This document shows, piece after piece, positions 1-5,755 of a DNA stretch of 8,101 nucleotides. Origin of the DNA: CANGTU01 sp046336655 (GTDB lineage Bacteria > Bacteroidota > Bacteroidia > Flavobacteriales_D > Sanyastnellaceae); the NCBI GenBank assembly GCA_046336655.1, contig JBKDGH010000092.1, positions 1 to 8,101 on the forward strand, read 5' to 3'. Every line of letters starts with the position of its first letter. Within the stretch, counting starts at the first letter, position 1. A program made the translations under genes and the position numbers. The notes under the pieces were generated by a model. The model was not told the origin of the DNA. It was given only the letters and a program-made list of their open reading frames with translations, and ran no database searches.

Positions 1-1422
1 GATATACTCCTCATAGGCATCCTGATTGCTCATATCCACCTCCTCCACTTCCTCTTCGAATTCATCAAATGCCTCCCAGTCGCCGCAGAACTCCGCGCGG
101 GTATCAGGCTCTCCTGCCGTGCGTTCGAGAAAGTCCATTTCATCACACGAAATGCCGTACATGGTCTCCATCCAATGCTCATCCTGCCGCTCGCACAAAT
201 TGTATATACCGCGGTAATCGCCGTTTACATAGACGACCACAGGCTTGTAGGCCGACATCCCATAGTCCGCATCAATGGTGTGGTACAATTGCTGAATCAG
301 CGGATCGCGCAATCCGGTGCCATTGATCGCAATAGCGTCATTGCCTCCGTTGCGCAGAATCAGTGAGTTGTATTCATTGTAATCGCGGATATCGAATACA
401 TCGAGGTGCAATTTCGACAAGCCATATTCACCGCGGGCATGCAACCGGAACCCATGCTGAGGCACATTATCGAGCGCGTGCCGGCGCATTCCCATGGCCT
501 GCTGATGAATCTGGAGACCACTTTCATCAAAGAATGCCACGACCGCGCGAATCTCCTGATCTCCGGTAACCACGTCAATACCGCCCGGGCCTGAAAATTC
601 CTGTTCATCCACGGCAATGCTGATAATTTCCAGATCATGCTCCGCATTAAAGAGCCATGACGACGCGGAAGTCAATGAGGGAAAATACTCCGGATGAAAC
701 GCCTTTACCTGAAGGGTGCTTGTGGCAGAAATGGTAATGGGACTTATGAAAAGTGGCGAACCTGCCATCGGCTCAGTTCCGTCAAGTGTGAATCGCAGCT
801 CGGCTTCGGGCAGGAAATGCGAAACGCTCACTTCAAAGGGAGCTGCCATCAATCCTCCGGGCAGACTTATCAATGGCGGACTGAGCAAGCCGAGCAGACC
901 TGAAGTGGTATTCGCACCATCCGGCGTAGGCTCACCAAAATAACGAATTTCGCCTCCAATGTTTCTTCCGCACGACATGTCCTGTGAGGTGTAGCCAAAA
1001 TCCAGCGCATCTTCCGGAATACCTTCAGGCGATGAGAGGAGAATGGATTCGCCGGTTTGAGCCAATGAGAATCCGAGGTGTCCAGGACCTTCATCGGTTT
1101 CATGATCTGCCCAAAGAATCAGGTAGGCGCCAGGGGCCATGCTTAGTTCCGGGGAAACCGGCAACTGCCATTTCAGAGGCACATTCGGATCGTCGCTTAT
1201 ATACCATCCGGACAGGCTTACAACGGCATCTCCTGAATTGTGTAGCTCAACCCAGTCGTCGAAGTCGCCCATCTCGTCGACCCATGTGGACGCATTGGAC
1301 GACTGCACCTCGTTGATTCGGATTTGCGCGTGCCCAACAATCGCAGTCCAGCACGTGGCACTGACTAACACGATAGCAATGCGTATTCCGGCAAGCGGCG
1401 GGAAGAGGCAGGTTGATTTCAC
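1..1422 (-). CDS. Secreted lamin-tail / CotH kinase-like protein, partial (C-terminus beyond left edge)
   Basis: The frame is open for 474 codons and leaves the window at position 1, so the C-terminus is unseen. Residues 1-33 form a signal peptide (hydrophobic stretch RIAIVLVSATCWTAIVGHAQ, probable cleavage near AQ). Residues 34-165 are a lamin-tail domain: it opens IRINEVQSSN, then DWVELHNSGDAVVSLSGWYI, the usual LTD core. Residues about 180-258 look like the chitobiase C-terminal/Ig-like domain (LRFTLDGTEP, then SATSTLQVKAF). From about 264 a CotH kinase-like domain begins: HGFRLHARGEYG, LILRNGGND, then VYVNGDYRGIYNLCERQDE and FLERTAGEPD. The likely catalytic part of CotH lies off the window. 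This architecture is common in surface-exposed or secreted Bacteroidota proteins; a type IX sorting domain could follow but cannot be seen. The GTG at 1420-1422 is the only plausible start: an in-frame TGA lies four codons upstream, and later starts lose the signal peptide. No clear Shine-Dalgarno is present. Substrate unknown. Confidence 0.88.
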   Translation of the reverse strand, partial: MKSTCLFPPLAGIRIAIVLVSATCWTAIVGHAQIRINEVQSSNASTWVDEMGDFDDWVELHNSGDAVVSLSGWYISDDPNVPLKWQLPVSPELSMAPGAYLILWADHETDEGPGHLGFSLAQTGESILLSSPEGIPEDALDFGYTSQDMSCGRNIGGEIRYFGEPTPDGANTTSGLLGLLSPPLISLPGGLMAAPFEVSVSHFLPEAELRFTLDGTEPMAGSPLFISPITISATSTLQVKAFHPEYFPSLTSASSWLFNAEHDLEIISIAVDEQEFSGPGGIDVVTGDQEIRAVVAFFDESGLQIHQQAMGMRRHALDNVPQHGFRLHARGEYGLSKLHLDVFDIRDYNEYNSLILRNGGNDAIAINGTGLRDPLIQQLYHTIDADYGMSAYKPVVVYVNGDYRGIYNLCERQDEHWMETMYGISCDEMDFLERTAGEPDTRAEFCGDWEAFDEFEEEVEEVDMSNQDAYEEYI

Positions 1423-1512
1423 AGACTGATTTCAAGACGTGAAAATAGGCTATTACGGTTGCATCTGCCCCCCGATCACTTTGTATATCAGAAGTTCGCT
1501 TAATATTGAAGC

Positions 1513-2010
1513 ATGAAAAACCTGCTGATTCCTTGTTGCACCGTACTGCTCTTTTGGGGCTGTGCATCGAATGAACACTACATTGAATACACCGTCGAAG
1601 ACGCATCCTTTACCTTCGAAGGACCGCTGTTCAGTGGACCGAACTCTGCGCAATCAGAGCTTGTGATTGACATTGCGTCCATCCTTGACTCTCTGCAACT
1701 TGATGCATCACACATTCATCACGTTGCGCTGAAAGAAGCAGTGATTGAGGCGGATAGTCTGCCCTTCGCCGGCATCAACAGCTTTGTGCTCCAATGCACA
1801 GGCAATGAATCCGCCATGGTGCAGGCCGCAGTGCTGAATCCTGTCACTCCGGCCATGAGCGCCACCCTCACTCCTGCCGCGGATGCGGACCTCTCTGCCA
1901 TTTTCAAAGAAGGCATCTGCTATGCCCTGCTCGATGCGGACATAGCCCAAGACGCGGATACCACGTTCACGATGTACGGTACGTTCCGGTTTTTGATACA
2001 CCTAAAATAA
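1513..2010 (+). CDS. Putative lipoprotein of unknown function
   Basis: This is a 165-residue protein I do not recognise. It starts MKNLLIP, followed by a short hydrophobic stretch and the sequence LLFWGC, so Cys17 is a probable lipidation site after signal peptidase II cleavage. The lipobox is imperfect, with Phe at -3 and Trp at -2. The residues after the cysteine (ASNEHY) do not make a strong Bacteroidota lipoprotein surface-export signal, so a periplasmic-facing location is as likely as a surface one. The mature part is rich in alternating hydrophobic and polar residues (for example ESAMVQAAVLNPV and TTFTMYGTFRFLIHLK at the end), suggesting a small beta-sandwich. It is divergent from the CotH-like gene across 90 bases and lies 46 bases before the DUF2147 start at 2057, so it may share a transcript with that gene. 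The function cannot be inferred from sequence. Confidence 0.75.
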   Translation: MKNLLIPCCTVLLFWGCASNEHYIEYTVEDASFTFEGPLFSGPNSAQSELVIDIASILDSLQLDASHIHHVALKEAVIEADSLPFAGINSFVLQCTGNESAMVQAAVLNPVTPAMSATLTPAADADLSAIFKEGICYALLDADIAQDADTTFTMYGTFRFLIHLK

Positions 2011-2056
2011 CACTCTGGCCTTATCCTTGAGAATGCCATTTGAAAACAACCAGACC

Positions 2057-2521
2057 ATGAAATACAGCCTCACATTAATCATTGCTCTCTTCACCCTTTC
2101 GCTCAATTCGTTTGGTCAGGCTCCTGCCAATGAAGCTGACCGCCTGATCGGTGTGTGGGAGCCCAGCCACGGCAAAGCGCGGATTAAAATTGAAAAAGTA
2201 GGTACACGTTACTACGGCAAGATTGTCTGGCTGAAGGAGCCTAACGATCCCGACACCAAACAACCGAAAGTAGATAAGAACAATCCTGACGCAGCTATGC
2301 GAACCTCACCACTGAAAGGCCACCGTATTCTGAAGGACTTTGTGTTCAAAGGCAACAATGAATGGGAAAGCGGAACGATCTACGATCCGGAAAACGGCAA
2401 CACGTACAACTGCGTGATCAAAATGACCGATGACAACACCCTGGATATCCGCGGGTACATTGGTATTGAAGCATTCGGACGGACGGATGTGTGGAAGAGG
2501 CTGGAAATGCCGAAGAAGTGA
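2057..2521 (+). CDS. DUF2147 family secreted protein
   Basis: This is a 154-residue protein with a clear signal peptide (MKYSLTLIIALFTLSLNSFG, cleavage around FGQ-A, a common Bacteroidota pattern). The mature part matches DUF2147 from end to end. GVWEPSHGKARIKIEK is at about 32-47, YYGKIVWLKEP at about 52-62, and a Lys/Asp-rich loop DKNNPDAAMRTSPLKGHRIL follows at about 73-92. WESGTIYDPENGNTY is at about 103-117, and GYIGIEAFGRTDVWKRL closes the domain at about 133-149. The family is a small lipocalin-like beta-barrel fold in the periplasm or outside; its molecular role is not established. The frame can be extended upstream to ATG 2033 or TTG 2027, but that would put a polar stretch before the signal peptide, so the ATG at 2057 is preferred. 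No promoter was identified; the gene may be read through from the lipoprotein gene. Confidence 0.88.
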   Translation: MKYSLTLIIALFTLSLNSFGQAPANEADRLIGVWEPSHGKARIKIEKVGTRYYGKIVWLKEPNDPDTKQPKVDKNNPDAAMRTSPLKGHRILKDFVFKGNNEWESGTIYDPENGNTYNCVIKMTDDNTLDIRGYIGIEAFGRTDVWKRLEMPKK

Positions 2522-2524
2522 GAG

Positions 2525-2564
2525 GCGGGGCTCGGGACGCGGGGCTCGGGACGCGGGACTCGAG
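2525..2564. repeat. GC-rich 14-bp tandem repeat, almost three copies
   Basis: The unit GCGGGGCTCGGGAC occurs exactly at 2525-2538 and 2539-2552. A third, degenerate copy begins at 2553 (GCGGGACTCGAG) and merges into the heptamer repeat that follows. The array starts four bases after the DUF2147 stop codon. It is non-coding on the plus strand. The composition is clearly more GC-rich than its surroundings. Confidence 0.9.
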
Positions 2565-2600
2565 AATAGAGAATAGAGAATAGAGAATAGAGAATAGAGA
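2562..2600. repeat. 7-bp tandem repeat GAGAATA, five copies plus a partial one
   Basis: Five exact copies of GAGAATA run from 2562 to 2596, followed by a partial copy (GAGA) to 2600. The array ends five bases before the ATG of the barrel gene at 2606. On the plus strand every frame carries TAG within each 21 bases, so the array cannot be part of a translated N-terminus of that gene. On the minus strand it is open in all frames, which creates a spurious YSLFSI-type reading frame. It is purine-rich and likely unstructured. Confidence 0.93.
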
Positions 2601-2605
2601 TTGGG

Positions 2606-3703
2606 ATGAATAGAATGGGTATTATGAGGGTATTCCGATTAATTGCAGTGACGGGGCTGTGTGCAGGCCTGAGCGCTGCTGCACTTCGTGCGCAGGTGGA
2701 TACCACCGGAGTTCCGGAGGAAGAGGAAGACTTCTCCCTGTATGACAATCTCGATTTCGCAGATGGCGGCACCAAGCGTTATTGCACTTCGAAGGTCATC
2801 GACCTGAGTCCGCAAAAGCTCATCTCCCTCGGTTACGATTTTCAGGGACCATACCGCCTCACCTCTGATTCAGTAGGTTCAATTGGCGGCGGCGAGACAG
2901 ACATCCGCGCATCTCACGGAATACGCATGGGATTCAACGTCCCGATCTATTCCCGCAACAGCCTGATTGTGCAGGGAGGTATCAGCTATCTCGAGCAGCG
3001 GTATGCACTGAACAGCGACTTGCCAATGGCGGGATGGCTCAATCACCGCGGATTGCGTTCCACCTCCGGATTGCTCACCGTATTCAAACCGCTGAATGAA
3101 AAGCACTTTATCATCGCCCAGGGACAGGTCGAGATGAACGGCAATTACTCCCTTGCAGAATGGCAGCCGCTGAATACGCTGCGCTACTCTGGAGCATTTA
3201 TCTGGGGATGGAAAAAGAACGACCGAAAGATGATTGGCGTGGGTGTGACGCGCTCCTACCGGGCAGGTGACATGAACTACATCCCTGCGTTTCTGCTCAA
3301 CTGGACAGCACTGAACCGAAAGTGGGGTGTTGAAATTCTCGCACCTGCGCGCGGACATATACGCCGCACGTTTTCACCCCGTCACATGCTTTTTGTAGGT
3401 TACGAACTGGAGGGCACCACCTATCGCCTTGCGAATATTCCTCAAGCGGATTCACCTTTCCGGTATCATGAATTACGGCGTAGCGAACTCCGTTTCCGGG
3501 CGGTATATGAACAATCCATCAGCGGATTTATCTGGCTCTCCGTGCAGGCAGGGCTGCGCTACGACTTCCGCTTTTACACCGACGAGCTGCCCGACAACCG
3601 CGACTTTTTCCGTGGCTTCTTCGGCGATCAGCCATACGCCATGGAAAACACACTGACCTCCGCACCTTATATGATGGTGGGCATTCATCTCGTAAGCCCT
3701 TAA
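2606..3703 (+). CDS. Outer-membrane beta-barrel protein, DUF6268-like
   Basis: This is a 365-residue protein with an N-terminal signal peptide (hydrophobic core LIAVTGLCAGLSAAALRA, probable cleavage after Ala29). After a short acidic linker (EEEEDFSLYDNLDF), the rest is a run of amphipathic strands separated by turns, as expected for an outer-membrane barrel. Examples are HGIRMGFNVPIYSRNSLIVQ, KMIGVGVTRSYRAGDM, KWGVEILAPARGHIRRTFSP, HMLFVGYELEGTTYRL, SELRFRAVYEQSISGFIWLS and VQAGLRYDFRFY. The order of these blocks resembles the Bacteroidota DUF6268 barrel family; this assignment is from memory of the family pattern and is tentative, while the barrel and export call is firmer. The chain ends MMVGIHLVSP rather than with an aromatic residue, which is atypical for a BAM signal. 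The start is ambiguous: ATG 2606, 2615 or 2624 all keep the signal peptide. The leader is occupied by the two tandem repeats, so no normal promoter is visible there. Confidence 0.72.
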   Translation: MNRMGIMRVFRLIAVTGLCAGLSAAALRAQVDTTGVPEEEEDFSLYDNLDFADGGTKRYCTSKVIDLSPQKLISLGYDFQGPYRLTSDSVGSIGGGETDIRASHGIRMGFNVPIYSRNSLIVQGGISYLEQRYALNSDLPMAGWLNHRGLRSTSGLLTVFKPLNEKHFIIAQGQVEMNGNYSLAEWQPLNTLRYSGAFIWGWKKNDRKMIGVGVTRSYRAGDMNYIPAFLLNWTALNRKWGVEILAPARGHIRRTFSPRHMLFVGYELEGTTYRLANIPQADSPFRYHELRRSELRFRAVYEQSISGFIWLSVQAGLRYDFRFYTDELPDNRDFFRGFFGDQPYAMENTLTSAPYMMVGIHLVSP

Positions 3704-3720
3704 CTGAGCGCGCATTTACG

Positions 3721-3746
3721 GATATTCGCCATATTTGGTGAATGTC
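3721..3746 (+). promoter_or_regulatory. Hairpin / imperfect palindrome covering the start codon of the 541-residue gene
   Basis: Bases 3721-3731 can pair with 3736-3746 around the four-base loop TATT. This gives 11 pairs in RNA, of which two are G-U (3723 with 3744, 3728 with 3739). The ATG at 3742-3744 is wholly inside the 3' arm. As DNA, it is a palindrome with 9 of 11 positions matching. It could slow translation initiation or be an operator; neither is shown by the sequence alone. Confidence 0.35.
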
Positions 3747-5367
3747 ACCCGCACACATCGCTACCCTGAAAACGGCATTCGACGCCGAAGCCATTGCCCA
3801 AAAGGAGCAGTGGTTATCGGCGATTCTTTCACGTAAAAAATTCCGGGCAAAGGAACTCGCAGAAGTCATCGACCTGCTGCTCTTTCTGCGGGCGCATCCC
3901 CATTCCGAAGCATTTGCCAAACGCGCCAATAAAGCACTTTCGCAAATTCACAAACTCATCCGGCAATCCGCGCTGAAGGGCCATCCTGACGTCATTGCAG
4001 AAGGATTGTCAGGAGTAACCATCACCTCTCAATTCAGTCCTGAGTTCCTTCACTGGATCGGTGCATTCGCACCTAAGAACGTGAGTATTGACTCCTTCGG
4101 GGCAGACGAAAGCACACGACAGGAAATTCTCTCGCGCATTTTGCCCGTAGCGGAGCGCGAATACTTTGAATCATCCGATGAGCCCACAGTGGATGAATGG
4201 CTGAAGACCTTTGCGGGCAAACAAACCGCACTGCAATGCCTGGCTGAACTCTTTTGCACGCAAGTCCCGGACACGGCATCGCGCACCTGGCTTTTTTCGA
4301 AGCTGGATCTGTTTGTGAAGCTGGAATTGAACGGGGCCGTTCCGGGACGATCCGAAACACGTGGAATACCGCATCCACTCCATCTCCACACGGAACCACT
4401 GCTTCGAAAGATTGATTCAAAAGAACTGATCGCGCAGGAGATCGGAGCTCCCGTGGAACTGAGTGAAATCGAACGCAATCAGCTCATCGCAGCAAAGCGC
4501 TTTCATCTGGCATCACTCGGCCGCGAAACCGATCCGGGAACTTACACTGATCCCCGCGATGTACAATTGTTTGATATGGGTCGCGGATTGCGCATCGCAC
4601 TCTATGGAATGGATCCGGAGCATCGTCTGCCACTTGATGCGTACATCGGATTCATGGCATTTAAAAACGAATTACCCTATGCTTATGGCGGCGCGTGGAT
4701 GCTGGGCAGCAATGCGAAAATCGGCATCAACATATTCCCGCCTTTCCGGGGAGGAGAAAGCGCATGGTTCTTTGCGCAGCTGATTCGCCTGTATCATCAG
4801 ATGTATAAGCCCACGGTGTTTCAGGCCGAGCCCTATCAACTCGGGAAGGACAATCCCGAAGGACTCGAGAGCGGCGCCTTCTGGTTCTATTACCGGCTTG
4901 GATTTCGTCCGCGCAAACCAGCTCTGCAATCGCTCGCCAATAAAGAAGCCTGGAAGATTTCGAAAGACAAGAATTACCGCACCTCTTTGCGGATACTTGA
5001 ACAACTCGTAGATGATGAAGTGGTGCTCGAACTATCACCCACTCCATCACGGACAACGCGTGAAGCCAGTAAGCGTGCATCGCTGGCAATCCGGCAACGC
5101 TTCGGAGGCAGCAGGCAACAGGCGATGAACTGGGTGAAGCACACCTTTCATCCTGACAATGGGTTCATGTTTCCAAAAGACCTCAGCACTTCCGAACAGC
5201 AGCGGCTTGATGAGTGGCTGTTGTTTTTTTTGGATGAATTATCTCCTGATAGCTGGACTAAAGAACGAAAAAAGCTGTTCGTTACCACTGCCTTGGCAAA
5301 AGTCAGAGATACCGATTCGGAATATGCACGTCTCTTTCTCGGGTTAACCCGGATTATGCCGACATAG
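3742..5367 (+). CDS. Conserved-looking protein of unknown function with GNAT-like central core
   Basis: This is a 541-residue protein without a signal peptide or membrane segment, so probably cytoplasmic. I cannot name its family. Residues 1-250 are mostly helical and charged. The striking part is residues 282-390: LRIALYGMDPEHRLPLDAYI, YAYGGAWMLGSNAKIGINIF, then PPFRGGESAWFFAQLIRLYH, AEPYQLGKDNPEGLESGAF and WFYYRLGFRPRKP. The order of a beta-rich segment, an FRGGES turn before a helix, an Asn-containing turn, and a final YYRLGF strand-helix recalls the acetyl-CoA-binding half of GNAT acyltransferases, where a Tyr plus LGF motif near the end is typical. That is a fold-level guess. Residues 391-541 are again helical (EASKRASLAIRQRFGG, LDEWLLFFLDELSP). 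The start ATG 3742 follows the barrel gene by 38 bases and lies in a hairpin. No cofactor motif was found. Confidence 0.82.
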   Translation: MSPAHIATLKTAFDAEAIAQKEQWLSAILSRKKFRAKELAEVIDLLLFLRAHPHSEAFAKRANKALSQIHKLIRQSALKGHPDVIAEGLSGVTITSQFSPEFLHWIGAFAPKNVSIDSFGADESTRQEILSRILPVAEREYFESSDEPTVDEWLKTFAGKQTALQCLAELFCTQVPDTASRTWLFSKLDLFVKLELNGAVPGRSETRGIPHPLHLHTEPLLRKIDSKELIAQEIGAPVELSEIERNQLIAAKRFHLASLGRETDPGTYTDPRDVQLFDMGRGLRIALYGMDPEHRLPLDAYIGFMAFKNELPYAYGGAWMLGSNAKIGINIFPPFRGGESAWFFAQLIRLYHQMYKPTVFQAEPYQLGKDNPEGLESGAFWFYYRLGFRPRKPALQSLANKEAWKISKDKNYRTSLRILEQLVDDEVVLELSPTPSRTTREASKRASLAIRQRFGGSRQQAMNWVKHTFHPDNGFMFPKDLSTSEQQRLDEWLLFFLDELSPDSWTKERKKLFVTTALAKVRDTDSEYARLFLGLTRIMPT

Positions 5368-5442
5368 ACCGGACCACGTTTCGAATCAAACCGGTCAATT
5401 AATAAATCGTTAAGCAGTCAACAGGCCAATATGATGTGATGG

Positions 5443-5550
5443 GTGGCAATCTACCTTCGTCGGGTGAATCAGGATAAACCAAATACCAATTGGGTGTACA
5501 TGCTGCGCACAGCCCAGCAGCACCATGTTCACCTCACAAAGTCCGAATGA
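5443..5550 (+). pseudogene. N-terminal fragment of a DUF5706 (Pycsar effector TM) domain, in a different frame from the downstream piece
   Basis: In the frame of position 5443 the DNA reads up to a TGA at 5548-5550. The last part encodes NWVYMLRTAQQHHVHLTKSE (5488-5547). In intact DUF5706 proteins the domain opens with a similar pattern: an aromatic/LRT stretch, a His-rich or Asn-His segment, then a hydrophobic-Ser/Thr pair just before an A-D-x-KA motif and the first membrane helix. Here the frame stops exactly where that motif should appear. The C-terminal third of the same domain begins at once in the +1 frame. I infer an internal deletion with frameshift. The match is short and from memory, so it is moderate evidence only. 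Possible starts are GTG 5443, GTG 5464 or ATG 5500. Confidence 0.45.
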
Positions 5551-5746
5551 ATTTGAGTCTTCGATGCTCACAATTATGGACGATACTGAACTGGTGAAAC
5601 GGGCCATGCTCAAAGACATTTACCAGATCGGTAAAGTACTTTCCGACCGCAAATACCCGTATCTCAAGGCCAGCTCACTCATCTTTATTCTGGGCTTGAT
5701 TATCTCGCTCACAGCATTCACTGTGGAGTATCTCTTCGGAGGTTGA
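5525..5746 (+). CDS. Small single-helix membrane protein; C-terminal piece of a DUF5706 / Pycsar effector TM domain
   Basis: This is an open frame of 73 residues. The first half is acidic and helical (NEFESSMLTIMDDTELVKRA). Next comes MLKDIYQIGKVLSDRKYPYL, then one membrane helix at about 48-70 (SLIFILGLIISLTAFTVEYL). The pattern D-Y-x-(hydrophobic)-G-K-V-L followed by K-Y-x-x-L and a helix with F-x-x-G-x-(I/V)-x-S is what I recall at the C-terminus of DUF5706, the membrane domain of Pycsar effectors and of Bacteroidota HD-domain relatives. A full domain is about 150-160 residues with two or more helices, so this is roughly its last third. It is either the remaining half of a broken gene or, less likely, a functional stand-alone peptide. 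It converges with the aminotransferase gene across 9 bases. No cyclase gene that would complete a Pycsar pair is present nearby. Confidence 0.6.
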   Translation: MFTSQSPNEFESSMLTIMDDTELVKRAMLKDIYQIGKVLSDRKYPYLKASSLIFILGLIISLTAFTVEYLFGG

Positions 5747-5755
5747 ATCTTCAGA

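Noticed and set aside
1480..1508. TTTG (1480-1483) with TAATATTG (1501-1508) 17 bases later, resembling a Bacteroidota -33/-7 promoter (TTTG ... TAnnTTTG).
   Set aside because: The -7 box has one mismatch and ends four bases before the lipoprotein ATG, so transcription would begin at or inside the start codon. A leaderless transcript is possible but cannot be supported.
1247..1606. 119-codon minus-strand frame across the 5' end of the CotH-like gene and the divergent spacer.
   Set aside because: The overlapping frame of the same strand gives clear lamin-tail homology, and this one shows no recognisable sequence.
2380..2775. 131-codon minus-strand open frame across the repeats, encoding a YSLFSI-type repetitive protein.
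   Set aside because: It is antisense to two well-supported genes and is open mainly because the heptamer repeat has no stops on that strand.
5367..5396. Perfect 6-bp inverted repeat GACCGG/CCGGTC after the 541-residue gene, considered as a terminator.
   Set aside because: The loop is 18 bases, the stem is short and no T-tract follows. Too weak to call.
5431..5746. Programmed +1 frameshift joining the two DUF5706 pieces into one functional protein.
   Set aside because: No recognised slippery site is present, and the joined product would still lack the middle of the domain including its first membrane helix, so decay is simpler.
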